Source: Aggregicoccus sp. 17bor-14 (GTDB lineage Bacteria; Myxococcota; Myxococcia; Myxococcales; Myxococcaceae). From it: 64,000 bases of DNA. The stretch is from the NCBI RefSeq assembly GCF_009659535.1, contig NZ_VJZZ01000007.1:186001-250000 (forward strand), in the 5' to 3' direction. Position 1 is the stretch's first letter; each line of letters starts with the position of its first letter. Of the stretch, positions 1 through 8,423 are shown piece after piece. The notes under the pieces are model-generated. The model saw only the letters and a list, made by a program, of their open reading frames with translations, was not told where the DNA came from and ran no database searches. The position numbers and the translations under genes were made by a program.

Positions 1-1
1 G

Positions 2-1963
2 GAGCTGGAGCGGCTGGACGATGCCCTGACGCGTGCCCGCGCAGAGAAGGACGCGTACGAGGCGCAGCTGAAGGCGGTGGCGGGGCTGCAGCCGCAGGCG
101 CCCGAGAGCCCGGTGGACGCGCCGCCGCCGCGCCTCAACGCCACGGGCTGGTCGGCCGCGGTCAGCTTCGTGGTGGAGACCACCGAGCGGCTGCAGGCGC
201 GCGTGCGCGAGGTGGAAGAGCACATCGCGCAGCTCGAGCAGGCCCGCGAGCGGCAGGCGGAGGAGGCCGCACGGCTGGGCAATCCGCAGCGCCAGGGCGG
301 GCTCGCGGTGGTGCCCGTGCTGCGCGGCCACGGCGCCGCCACCTTGCGCCTGAGCTACGCCACGCCTCGCGCGCGCTGGTTCCCCGCCTACGAGCTGCGG
401 CTGCTGCCCGAGGCGAACCGCGTGGAGGTGGCCTTCTCGGGCCTGGTGAGCCAGGAGAGCGGAGAGGACTGGACGAACGCCCAGCTCACCCTGAGCACCG
501 CGCTGCCCTCGGGCGCCACCGCCGTGCCGCGGCTCTCCACCTGGAAGGTGGGGCAGAAGGAGCGCTTCATCCCCACGCCCGAGACGCGCGTGGAGCAGGT
601 GCGCGCGCCCCCACCCGAGCTGCCCCCGCTCCGCGCACAGGTGGACGCGGACCTCCTGCTGCGCCGGCGCCTGCTGGCCCTGGTGGGCAAGGAGCCCGAG
701 GACCTCTCCATCCCCGAGCCGGCACCGCCAGAGGAGCCCCACGACGCCTCCGGCCAGCGTGCCCCGCCTCCGTCCGCGCCACCGCCGCGGCCCACGCAGG
801 GCATCGCCCCGGGGCAGGGACAGAGCTTCATCGTGGGCGTCGTGAGTGATGCCTCGACGAAGCAGCCGGCGGCCGACGTGGTCGTCACTGCCACCAGTCC
901 CAACATCAGCGGCGAGCAGGTGGTGGTCACCGATGCCGACGGCCGCTACCGCATCCCGCAGCTGCCCCCGGGCAACTACAGCCTGCGCTTCGAGAAGGAG
1001 TCCTTCCAGCCGTACAGCCGCTCCGGCGTCCAGCTGCGCGCGGACCGCACCATCCGCGTGAACGTGGAGCTGCTGCCGGCGGGCCTGCAGGAGACGTTGG
1101 TGGTGCAGGGCACCGCGCCGAGCATCGACGTGGGCTCCACCTCCACGGGCGTCAACGTGGGCGCGGACTTCGTGCGCGGCGTCACGGTGACGCGCCCTTC
1201 GGGCAGTGGCGGCGCGGCGCGCTCGTTCGAGGGGCTCACCGGCTCCTCCTCGCAGAGCGAGGCGGTGCTCACCTCGGTGGGGCTCGCTCCGCCCGCGGGC
1301 TGGGTGCGGCCGCAGCTGGATGCGCGCCTGCCGGCGGAGAGCGCAGGGGGCCGCGACCTGGACTTCCGTGCGGCGCGCCCGGAGACGGTGCGCACCGGCG
1401 GCAGCCTGCGCCAGGTGCCGCTGTTCAGCGAGAGCTGGCCGGTGAAGGTGGAGCGCGAGTTGTACCCGGCGCTCGCGCAGGACGCCTTCCTCGTCGCCGA
1501 GCTGAAGAGCCCCGCGCGCCAGGTGCTACCCGGCGGCGACGCGCAGCTCTACGTGGGCGCGGACCCGGCCGGCAGCGCACGGCTGCAGGTGGTGGCGCCC
1601 GGTGAGCCCTTCACGCTGCCGCTCGGGCTCGACCGCGCGGTGCACCCGGCGCGCAACGTGCAGCAGGTCACGGCGGAGCGGGGCTTCATCGGCAAGGACG
1701 AGGTGACGGAGTACCTCACCACCATCGAAGTGGCGAACCCGTACCCCTTCGCGCTGCCCGTGCGCGTCCACGACCAGTGGCCCCTGAGCCGCAGCGAGGA
1801 CGTGCAGGTGCGCCTGCTCAGCACCGAGCCCTATGCCGAGCAGGACGAGGTGAAGGGTGCGCTCACCTGGCGCCTCACCGTGCCCCCTTCCGGCAAGACC
1901 ACCGTCTCCTTCCGCTACTCCGTGCGCCGCCCCAAGGGCTGGCGCCTGCACCAGCAACAGTGA
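2..1963 (+). CDS. MuiA-like DUF4139 protein with inserted carboxypeptidase-regulatory/receptor-type module (5' partial)
   Basis: The reading frame is open from the left edge, so the N-terminus (and any signal peptide or DUF4140 domain) lies outside the window. About 653 residues are visible. A coiled-coil stretch (nt ~150-300) leads into the first half of a DUF4139 beta-rich domain (nt ~330-560, with the family motif SGEDWTNAQLTLSTALPSG). The second half lies at nt ~1290-1960. Between them sits a proline-rich linker, then a carboxypeptidase-regulatory-like beta-sandwich (nt ~824-1070; VVSDASTKQPAADVVVTATS, DADGRYRIPQLPPG). A segment follows that resembles the start of a TonB-receptor plug (LQETLVVQGTAPSIDVGSTS). 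DUF4139 proteins are grouped with MuiA, named for mucoidy inhibition; biochemical role unknown. It ends 8 bp before the related next gene, so the two form a tandem operon. Domain identity is firm; function is not. Confidence 0.85.
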   Translation, partial: ELERLDDALTRARAEKDAYEAQLKAVAGLQPQAPESPVDAPPPRLNATGWSAAVSFVVETTERLQARVREVEEHIAQLEQARERQAEEAARLGNPQRQGGLAVVPVLRGHGAATLRLSYATPRARWFPAYELRLLPEANRVEVAFSGLVSQESGEDWTNAQLTLSTALPSGATAVPRLSTWKVGQKERFIPTPETRVEQVRAPPPELPPLRAQVDADLLLRRRLLALVGKEPEDLSIPEPAPPEEPHDASGQRAPPPSAPPPRPTQGIAPGQGQSFIVGVVSDASTKQPAADVVVTATSPNISGEQVVVTDADGRYRIPQLPPGNYSLRFEKESFQPYSRSGVQLRADRTIRVNVELLPAGLQETLVVQGTAPSIDVGSTSTGVNVGADFVRGVTVTRPSGSGGAARSFEGLTGSSSQSEAVLTSVGLAPPAGWVRPQLDARLPAESAGGRDLDFRAARPETVRTGGSLRQVPLFSESWPVKVERELYPALAQDAFLVAELKSPARQVLPGGDAQLYVGADPAGSARLQVVAPGEPFTLPLGLDRAVHPARNVQQVTAERGFIGKDEVTEYLTTIEVANPYPFALPVRVHDQWPLSRSEDVQVRLLSTEPYAEQDEVKGALTWRLTVPPSGKTTVSFRYSVRRPKGWRLHQQQ

Positions 1964-1971
1964 GGACTCCC

Positions 1972-3570
1972 ATGCGCTCCGTGTCCCCCTTCGTCGCCCT
2001 CGTCCTCTCCGCGCTCGCCGCTCCGGCGGGCGCCTCCCCCTCGCGCATCGCCTCCGTGCTCGTCTACCCGGACCGCGCGCAGGTGACGCGCACCGTGTCC
2101 CTGCCGTGCGAGGGCCGCCCCGTCGCCGTCTTCGAGGGGCTGCCACCCTCCGCGGACCGGCTCTCCCTGCGCGCGCGCGCCGAGGGCGCGCAGGTGGAGA
2201 GCCTCGTGTACGAGCAGCGCGCGAGCGACACCCGCTACGGCGCCGAGGCCGAGGCGCTGGAGCAGCGCCGGCAGGTGCTCACCCGCGAGCTCGCGGCGCT
2301 AGACGATGCGCAGGAGAGCGCCCAGGCGCGCTGGCAGCTGGGCGCGCGCTTCAACGCCGTGGCCGTGGAGCAGGTGCAGCGCGAGCTGGCCGCACCTCGC
2401 CCGGATGCGCGGGCGTGGACGGCCGCCCTCGAGTCTGCGCTGGGCGCGCAGCTGGAGGCGGCCGCACGGAAGGCAGCGACGCTGGCGCGCGAGCGCGAGC
2501 TGCGCGCCGAGGCGCAGGAGGTGGACGCGCGCCTCGCCGCGCTCGCCGCCGCCAGCGAGCGCGGAGAGCGCCGGGCCGAGGTGCGGCTCACCTGCACCGC
2601 GCAGGGGGAGGCCCGCGTGGAGCTGAGCTACCTGGTGGGCGGGGCCGGCTGGGAGCCCACCTACGAGGCGCGCAGCGACGAGGCCCACGGCGCGGTAGAG
2701 CTCACCACGCTGGCCACCGTGCGCCAGCGCACGGGCGAGGACTGGCGCGGCGCGAAGGTGACGCTCTCCACCGCCGTACCGCTGCAGAACGCCACCCCGC
2801 CCGAGCTGCGTTCGCTGCAGCTGCGCGCGAGCGAGCGCCCCGAGGAGCGCAAGGTGCTGGTGCGCCGCGACGAGTACCGCGAGCACGCCCGGGCGGGCAG
2901 CGGCGAGTCGGCCCTGGAGTCGGGCGCGCAGGACCTGCGGGCGAGCGCCCAGGGGCTCTCGGTGCAGCTCCAGGTTCCCGACGCCGCGGACGTGCCGGGC
3001 GACGGCACGGCGGTGCGCCTGCAGGTGGCCCGCACGCGCCTGAGGGCCACCTTCCACTTCCGCGCCGTGCCCAAGCTGCTGCCGGCGGTGTTCCGCGTGG
3101 CGCGCCTGACCAACGCCGCGCCCTTCCCGCTGCTGCCGGGCAGCGTGGAGCTGTTCCGCCCTTCGGGCTTCCTCGGCCGCCAGACGCTGGAGCGCGTGGC
3201 GCAGGGGGCGCCCTTCGAGCTCACCTTCGGCCAGGACGAGGGGCTGCGCGTGGAGCGCGCGGTGGTGGACGAGGTGCGGCGCACCCAGGGGCTCTTCGGC
3301 GGCCGCTACCGCTTCCGCTACGCCTACCGCTTCACGCTGGCCAACCACCACGCCGGCGCCGAGGACGTGGAGCTGGCTGAGCACCTGCCCGTCTCGGAGC
3401 TCGACGACGTGTCGGTGCGGCTGGAGGACACGACGAGCGCCGGCTACCAGCTCGACACGGGCGACGGCATCGCCACCTGGCGCGTGCGGCTCGCGCCGGG
3501 CGAGCGCCGCACGCTGGAGCTCGCCTTCCACGTGGACGTGCCGACCGAGTACGAGCTCGGCGACCTGTAG
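1972..3570 (+). CDS. Exported MuiA family (DUF4140/DUF4139) protein
   Basis: 532 residues from an ATG shortly after the upstream stop codon. Residues 1-23 form a signal peptide ending near PAGASP, so the protein is exported. The DUF4140 segment follows (ASVLVYPDRAQVTRTVSLPC, residues ~27-120). Next is an Ala/Arg/Glu-rich coiled coil (~95-195), then DUF4139 (~205-530) with the signatures ELSYLVGGAGWEPTYEAR and TGEDWRGAKVTLSTAVP. It is a paralogue of the preceding gene but lacks the inserted receptor-type module, giving a clean internal comparison. An upstream in-frame extension exists, but it overlaps the previous gene and has no signal peptide, so the internal ATG is preferred. Likely envelope-associated; molecular function unknown. 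Confidence 0.88.
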   Translation: MRSVSPFVALVLSALAAPAGASPSRIASVLVYPDRAQVTRTVSLPCEGRPVAVFEGLPPSADRLSLRARAEGAQVESLVYEQRASDTRYGAEAEALEQRRQVLTRELAALDDAQESAQARWQLGARFNAVAVEQVQRELAAPRPDARAWTAALESALGAQLEAAARKAATLARERELRAEAQEVDARLAALAAASERGERRAEVRLTCTAQGEARVELSYLVGGAGWEPTYEARSDEAHGAVELTTLATVRQRTGEDWRGAKVTLSTAVPLQNATPPELRSLQLRASERPEERKVLVRRDEYREHARAGSGESALESGAQDLRASAQGLSVQLQVPDAADVPGDGTAVRLQVARTRLRATFHFRAVPKLLPAVFRVARLTNAAPFPLLPGSVELFRPSGFLGRQTLERVAQGAPFELTFGQDEGLRVERAVVDEVRRTQGLFGGRYRFRYAYRFTLANHHAGAEDVELAEHLPVSELDDVSVRLEDTTSAGYQLDTGDGIATWRVRLAPGERRTLELAFHVDVPTEYELGDL

Positions 3571-3595
3571 TTCCGGGCGGCGTGCGCGCGGCGCC

Positions 3596-4636
3596 TCAGG
3601 GCCGCGCGTACGGCGCCACGTTGCTCCGGATGCGCTTCCACTCCGCCTGGGTGAGCGGCAGCAGCGGGTAGATCCGGCCGTAGTAGTCCGCCAGGTCTCC
3701 GGTGAAGGGCCAGTCGGAGGCGGGCAGGAAGTGCGCGGGGCCGATCCGCCGGATGAGCGCGACGAGCGCGTCCCGGTCGCCGGGGGCAGTGTCCTTCGTC
3801 CAGACCCCCGCGAGGTCGAACCAGACGTTGCGAAAGCGCTTCGGCTCCGCCTCGATGGCGTCGGCGAACGCGCCCAGCGCCGCGAGGGTGGCCTTGTCGA
3901 TGCCGCCCCAGCCGCCCGCGTGCGCAATCTGCACGGGCGTGCTCCCGGCAGCCGGCAGCACCTCGGTGAGGAAGCGCTGAACGTCCCGCGCGCCGTAGTC
4001 GCCCGCGCGCGTGCGCAGGTGGATCATGACCGCGAGCTTCGCCTCGGCGGCGGCGCGGAAGGTGGCAGCGAGCGCGGTCACGTCGGCATCGCGCCGCAGG
4101 TCCACCCCCGCGCTGGTGAGGTGCAGCTTGAGCCCCGTGACGGCAGGGTTGCCGCGCCAGCGCGCAATCTCCGGCAGCGCGGTCGGGGTGGTGGGGTCCA
4201 CCGCGATGAAGGCGGAGAGGCGCTTCGGGTACCGGCGGGCCAGCGCCACGGTCCAGTCGTTCGCCGCCCGCAGCAGGGCCGCGCCATCGGGCCGCGCGGG
4301 GGAGATCATCGAGCTCTCGGCGAGGTAGCCCGTGGACATCACCAGCGCGCGCCGGATGCCGGCCCGGTCCAGCTGGGCGAGCAGGTCCTCGGGCGCGAGC
4401 GGCGCCGTGAACGCGGGATCGCACTTGCCGAAGCGGCGCACGCTCTCGCAGTAGTCCGGCAGGAAGGCGAGGATGGTCGGCGAGTGGACGTGGACGTGGT
4501 GGTCCACGCGCACGGGCTCGGTGCGAGCAGCGCCCGCGGCAGGGCTCGCAGCGGCGAGCGCCAGGGAGAGGCACAGCAGCCCCGTGATGCATTCGAAGCG
4601 TGCGCCAGGGCCTCTCGGGTCTCGTGCAGGTCGCAT
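3596..4636 (-). CDS. Exported amidohydrolase-2 family metal-dependent hydrolase
   Basis: 346 residues. The N-terminus has a hydrophobic segment (CITGLLCLSLALAAASPAAGA), suggesting Sec export. The mature part begins with the metal-binding motif DHHVHVH (residues 45-51), typical of COG2159 TIM-barrel amidohydrolases. Later metal/catalytic positions include TGLKLHL, the His in MIHLRTRAG, the His in QIAHAGGWGG and the Asp in ASDWPF. Family members hydrolyse or decarboxylate small aromatic or amide substrates; the substrate here cannot be read. The reading frame continues open upstream into the next gene, so the start is chosen at the ATG just before the signal peptide. It is convergent with the MuiA pair (25 bp gap) and follows the frameshifted hypothetical gene on the same strand. 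Confidence 0.85.
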   Translation of the reverse strand: MRPARDPRGPGARFECITGLLCLSLALAAASPAAGAARTEPVRVDHHVHVHSPTILAFLPDYCESVRRFGKCDPAFTAPLAPEDLLAQLDRAGIRRALVMSTGYLAESSMISPARPDGAALLRAANDWTVALARRYPKRLSAFIAVDPTTPTALPEIARWRGNPAVTGLKLHLTSAGVDLRRDADVTALAATFRAAAEAKLAVMIHLRTRAGDYGARDVQRFLTEVLPAAGSTPVQIAHAGGWGGIDKATLAALGAFADAIEAEPKRFRNVWFDLAGVWTKDTAPGDRDALVALIRRIGPAHFLPASDWPFTGDLADYYGRIYPLLPLTQAEWKRIRSNVAPYARP

Positions 4637-4698
4637 CGGGTGAGGTTGGCGAAATGCCGCGGCTTCGGCAAGGCGCCCCCTGTTCTCCTCAGCGGGGG

Positions 4699-5176
4699 CT
4701 ACGGGCGCAGGTGGGCGAGCAGCCAGCGCGCCCGGTCCCCGGGGCCGTCGTCGCGGGGCGAGCACGCGCAGTTGCTCGCGGAGGCCCGGGGAGTCGACGG
4801 CCCGCGCCAGGGATGGAATCTCACGGAAGGGCAGCCAGAGGCGGAGGCCGACCGCGGCGAGGACGATTGCCCGCATCCTCTCCGCTTGGGCCTTCGTGCG
4901 GGGCGGCCGGCCGAGCCACCGCAACGCCTTGACGAGGATGTACCCGCTCCGGAAGAACTTCGGGCACGCCTCGACGAAGCCCAGGAGCTCGTCGAGGTTG
5001 CAGACCTCGCCGCGCCGGCAACGTTCGAGCTGGTCGAAGAAGCCCGGAGGCCATACCGCTTCGAAGGCCCGGTGGGAGCGGGCGGCCGCCTCCTCGTGTC
5101 CCGCCTCCCAGTGGGGGACGAGACTGCGCCGCGCGCGCTCCACCTCCTCGCCGAGGACTTTCCAGTTCCAGGCCAT
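4699..5176 (-). pseudogene. Hypothetical protein (~158 aa) interrupted by a single-base frameshift
   Basis: From the ATG at 5176 the frame reads a protein-like sequence starting MAWNWKVLGEEVERARRSLV, with NLDELLGFVEACPKFFRSGY in its middle and well-behaved helices. It then loses coherence near nt 4757 and runs on into the amidohydrolase frame. Skipping one base of the C4 run (GGGG on the plus strand, 4755-4758) joins it to a second frame. That frame reads RDDGPGDRARWLLAHLRP and stops at 4699, a natural-looking C-terminus. The total length of 478 bp is one base more than 159 codons. I do not recognise the family. It may be a sequencing error in a homopolymer, a real frameshift mutation, or, less likely, a true fusion to the downstream amidohydrolase. 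Confidence 0.6.
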
Positions 5177-5460
5177 GCGTATCGCGTGGAGCGTAGGCCA
5201 TTTCCAGCGGCCAGGCCCCGCGGCGGACGCGCGGTATCGCACCAACGTCGCGCTCCGGCTGCTCCTCTCCCCAGCAAGCCGCCCCAGCGTGCTGCGCTGG
5301 ACGCACGGCTTGCACCCGCGCGGGCCGGTCGGCAGCGTTGGGGACCGCGTCTGGCCCGTTCGCCCAGGCTCCCGCTCCGCGACGTGCGCCCCGCCCACCG
5401 GAGCGCTGCCGCCGCACCGCAGCCTGGGCACCTCTGGGGGACCGGCGGGAGACGCCACAC

Positions 5461-6516
5461 GTGTATCCCTCCTTCAACATCCTGGTGTCGTCGGCGGGGC
5501 GCCGCGTGGCGCTGCTGGACATCTTCCGGCGCACGCTGCGCGACCTGGGCCTGCGCGGCCAGGTGATGGCCTCGGACATGTCCCGCCGCAGCGCCGCATT
5601 CCACGCCGCGGACCGGGGCTTCGTGGTGCCGCGCTGCTCGAGCCCGGACTTCGTCCCCGCGCTGCTCGCGCTCTGTGAGCGCCAGGCCGTCCGCCTCCTG
5701 GTGCCCACCATCGACTCGGAGCTCGGGGTGCTCGCGGCGCAGCGCGCGCGCTTCGAGGCGGCCGGGGTGACGGTGGCGGTGTCCTCGCCAGAGGTGGTCG
5801 CCATCAGCGAGGACAAGCAGCGCACCCACGCGTGGCTGGTGCAGGAGGGGCTTCCCACCGTGCGGCAGGGCAGCGTGGAGGCGGTGCTCGCGCAGCCCGA
5901 GCAGTGGCGCTTCCCGGTAATCGTGAAGCCGCGGCGGGGCAGCTCCTCGGTGGGCGTGGTGCAGGTGGGGGACGCGCGGCAGCTGGCGGCGACGGGGCGG
6001 CGGGGCGACGACATCGTGCAGGCCGTGGCCCCGGGGCACGAGTACACCGTGGACTTCCTCGCGGACCGCGCGGGCCGCTGCCGCTGCACCGTGCCGCGCC
6101 GCCGGCTCGAGGTGCGCGGCGGGGAGGTGAGCAAGGGCATGACGGTACGCAGCGAGGTGCTCGAGGCGCTCGCCTGGCGCGTCTGCGAGCGACTGCCGGG
6201 CGCGTACGGCACGCTCAACGTGCAGCTGTTCCTCGACGAGGCCTCTGGCACGGTGAACGTCATCGAGATCAACGCACGCTTCGGCGGCGGCTTCCCGCTC
6301 GCGTGGGAGGCAGGCGCGCACCTGCCGCGGTGGATGATCGAAGAGGTGCTCGGGCTGCCGTCCACCGCCTCCCAGGGGGCGTGGCGCGACCGGCTGGTGA
6401 TGCTGCGCTACGACAGCGCCGTCTTCGTCGACGAAGCCCGCGACGAAGCCCGCGACGAAGCCCCGGATGAAGCCCGCCGCGGCGCGGTCCACGACGCGCA
6501 GGCCGCGGGGCCCTGA
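5461..6516 (+). CDS. ATP-grasp domain protein (CarB-like ligase)
   Basis: 351 residues from a GTG start. Residues ~5-120 form a pre-ATP-grasp Rossmann-like domain (NILVSSAGRRVALLD). The ATP-grasp core follows with the nucleotide-binding lysine region FPVIVKPRRGSSSVGV (K156) and the metal/product loop VIEINARFGGGFPL (~268-280). This carbamoyl-phosphate-synthase-like branch joins a carboxylate to an amine at the cost of ATP; its members are common in surface-polysaccharide and peptide-tailoring clusters. Residues ~324-340 form an acidic DEAR repeat encoded by a 12-bp tandem DNA repeat. The stop codon is immediately followed by the start of the HAD gene, so the two are certainly co-translated. 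The substrate is unknown; modification of a sugar or lipid acceptor is inferred from neighbours. Confidence 0.87.
   Translation: MYPSFNILVSSAGRRVALLDIFRRTLRDLGLRGQVMASDMSRRSAAFHAADRGFVVPRCSSPDFVPALLALCERQAVRLLVPTIDSELGVLAAQRARFEAAGVTVAVSSPEVVAISEDKQRTHAWLVQEGLPTVRQGSVEAVLAQPEQWRFPVIVKPRRGSSSVGVVQVGDARQLAATGRRGDDIVQAVAPGHEYTVDFLADRAGRCRCTVPRRRLEVRGGEVSKGMTVRSEVLEALAWRVCERLPGAYGTLNVQLFLDEASGTVNVIEINARFGGGFPLAWEAGAHLPRWMIEEVLGLPSTASQGAWRDRLVMLRYDSAVFVDEARDEARDEAPDEARRGAVHDAQAAGP
6430..6477 (+). repeat. 12-bp tandem repeat, four copies, coding for DEAR units
   Basis: Four consecutive 12-base units of the form GACGAAGCCCGC: two exact, the third and fourth with one or two changes. They lie in frame near the 3' end of the ATP-grasp gene and encode a charged repeat close to the C-terminus. 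Units are a multiple of three, so copy-number change would keep the frame. Confidence 0.85.
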
Positions 6517-7200
6517 GTGGTGCCTCCGCCGGCCAGCATCACCTTCGACGTGGACGACACGCTCTATCTGGAGCGCGACTACGCGCGCAGCGGCTTTCGC
6601 GCGGCCGGAGCGTGGGCCGAGCGTGCGCTCGGGCTGGGGCTGCTCGCCGAGCGTGCCTGGGCGGCCTTCGAGGCCGGCGTGCGGGGCAGGGTCTTCGACG
6701 TCGCGCTGCGCGACTGCGGGTGCACTCCCACGCCGGCGCTGGTGCAGCAGTTGGTGGAGGTGTACCGCGCGCACGTGCCCGACATCGCGCTGCTGCCGGA
6801 TGCACACGCGCTGCTCCCGCGGCTGCACCCGCGGGCGGCGCTCGCCTGCGTGACGGATGGCCCCCTGCGCAGCCAGCAGGCCAAGGCGCAGGCGCTGCAG
6901 CTCGCGCGCTGGCTCTCTCCGCTCGTGCTCACCGCGCAGTGGGGCCCGGGCTTCGAGAAGCCGCACCCGCGCGCGTTCGCGCTCGTGGAGGAGGCGCACG
7001 GGGTGCGTGCGGAGTCCTGCGTGTACGTGGCGGACAACCCGGCGAAGGACTTCGTCGCGCCGCACGCGCGCGGCTGGAGGACGGTGCGGCTGCGGCGGGC
7101 GGGAGGCCTGCACGCTGCGCGTGCGAGCGGCGCGGACGTGGACCACGAGCTCCCGGACCTCGAGGGTCTGCCCGGCCTGCTCGGGCTGCAGCTCGGCTGA
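6517..7200 (+). CDS. HAD superfamily phosphatase
   Basis: 227 residues; the GTG start abuts the ATP-grasp stop codon. The four HAD motifs are visible: DVDDT (residues 11-15, nucleophile Asp and acid/base Asp), CVTDG (~111-115), the lysine in FEKPHP (K148), and VADNPAKDF (~171-179). An alpha-helical C1 cap occupies residues ~20-90. The protein should hydrolyse a phosphomonoester in the cytosol. HAD phosphatases commonly act with ATP-grasp ligases and glycosyltransferases in pathways that make phosphorylated sugar or acid precursors, which fits this operon. Substrate unknown. Confidence 0.88.
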   Translation: MVPPPASITFDVDDTLYLERDYARSGFRAAGAWAERALGLGLLAERAWAAFEAGVRGRVFDVALRDCGCTPTPALVQQLVEVYRAHVPDIALLPDAHALLPRLHPRAALACVTDGPLRSQQAKAQALQLARWLSPLVLTAQWGPGFEKPHPRAFALVEEAHGVRAESCVYVADNPAKDFVAPHARGWRTVRLRRAGGLHAARASGADVDHELPDLEGLPGLLGLQLG

Positions 7201-7301
7201 GCCCGGAGCGGCGGGGACTTGCACGAGCGAACGCCGCGCCGCCCGCTGGCTGCACCGGGGGACAGCACCCGCGCGGCCCCACCCGTGCCACGGCGTGCCC
7301 C

Positions 7302-8423
7302 ATGCCCGCGCCATCCCTGCGCATCGCCTACGTGAGCCTGCACGACCCGGGCAACCTGCGGGCCTTCTCCGGCATCGCGCACTACGCCTTCGAGGCCCTG
7401 AAGGCGCACGTAGGCCGCACCACTGCGCTGACCCCGCCGCCGCTGCCGAGCGCCCTGGTGGCGCGCGCGGGGGGCGCGGCCGCGTACCTCTTCGAGGGCT
7501 GGCGCGCGCTGCGGCCCGAGGACTTCGACGTGGCCTTCGTGCTCCAGGCGCCGGTGGTGGGCGCGTTCATCCCCCGGCGCATCCCGGTGGTCTTCAGCAC
7601 CGACAACACCTGGGCCGCCTACGAGGGCTACTACCCGCAGGTGTACCGCCGCGGCTGGCAGCGCGCGGTGCGCTACGGCGTGGACCGGCGCGCGCTGCGG
7701 CGCGCGGACCTGCTCCTGCTCTCTTCGGACTGGGCCGCGGGCTCCGCCGCGCGCGACTACGGCGTGCCGGCCGAGCGCATCGAGGTGCTGCCCTACGGTG
7801 CGAACCTGGCCGTGACGCCCGCGCCGCGCGCGTCCTCCGCGTGGGCGCTCGAGCGCGAGGTGCAGCTGCTGCTGCTCGGCGTGAGCTGGGAGCGCAAGGG
7901 GGGCGCGCTCGCGCTCGAGGCCGTCACCTGGCTCAACCAGCAGGGCGTGGCCGCGCACCTCACCGTGTGCGGCTGCACGCCGCCCGCGGGCACGCGGCTG
8001 CCCCCGTGCGTGACGCTGCTGCCCTTCCTGGACAAGGGCGCGCCCGCAGATGCCGAGCGCCTGCACCAGCTGATGCTGCGCTCGCACTTCCTGCTGCTGC
8101 CCACGCGTGCGGAGTGCATGGGGCTGGTGTTCTGCGAGGCCGGCGCGTACGGCCTGCCGGTCATCACCACGCACACGGGCGGCGTCCCCTCGGTGGTGGA
8201 GGAGGGGGTCAACGGACACACGCTGCCGCTCGAGGCGACGGGGGAGGACTTCGGCCGCGCCGTGGCCGGGGCGTGGCAGGACCGCGAGGCCTACGTGCGC
8301 TTCTCGCGCCGGGCGCGCGAGCGCTTCGAGGCACGGCTCAACTGGGCGGCCTGGGGCCGGGGCGTGCAGCAGGCGCTGCAGCGCCACTTCCCGCAGCTCG
8401 CCCGCGGCGAGGCCCGCGCCTAG
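7302..8423 (+). CDS. Glycosyltransferase family 4 protein
   Basis: 373 residues with a GT-B fold. The N-terminal half begins LRIAYVSLHDPGNLRAFSGI; the donor-binding C-terminal half contains the E-x7-E motif (ECMGLVFCE, E271/E279) followed by AYGLPVITTHTGGVPSVV, typical of GT4. It should transfer a sugar from a nucleotide donor to a lipid, glycan or small-molecule acceptor. The gene starts 101 bp after the HAD gene on the same strand and probably belongs to the same unit. Its last four bases (CTAG) also contain the stop codon of the convergent GMC oxidoreductase gene. Confidence 0.9.
   Translation: MPAPSLRIAYVSLHDPGNLRAFSGIAHYAFEALKAHVGRTTALTPPPLPSALVARAGGAAAYLFEGWRALRPEDFDVAFVLQAPVVGAFIPRRIPVVFSTDNTWAAYEGYYPQVYRRGWQRAVRYGVDRRALRRADLLLLSSDWAAGSAARDYGVPAERIEVLPYGANLAVTPAPRASSAWALEREVQLLLLGVSWERKGGALALEAVTWLNQQGVAAHLTVCGCTPPAGTRLPPCVTLLPFLDKGAPADAERLHQLMLRSHFLLLPTRAECMGLVFCEAGAYGLPVITTHTGGVPSVVEEGVNGHTLPLEATGEDFGRAVAGAWQDREAYVRFSRRARERFEARLNWAAWGRGVQQALQRHFPQLARGEARA

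Noticed and set aside
3596-5176. A single ~526-aa fusion protein joining the hypothetical gene to the amidohydrolase
   Set aside because: The upstream frame is uninterrupted but becomes nonsense between nt 4757 and 4636; the amidohydrolase has its own signal peptide and the upstream gene has a coherent end in another frame.
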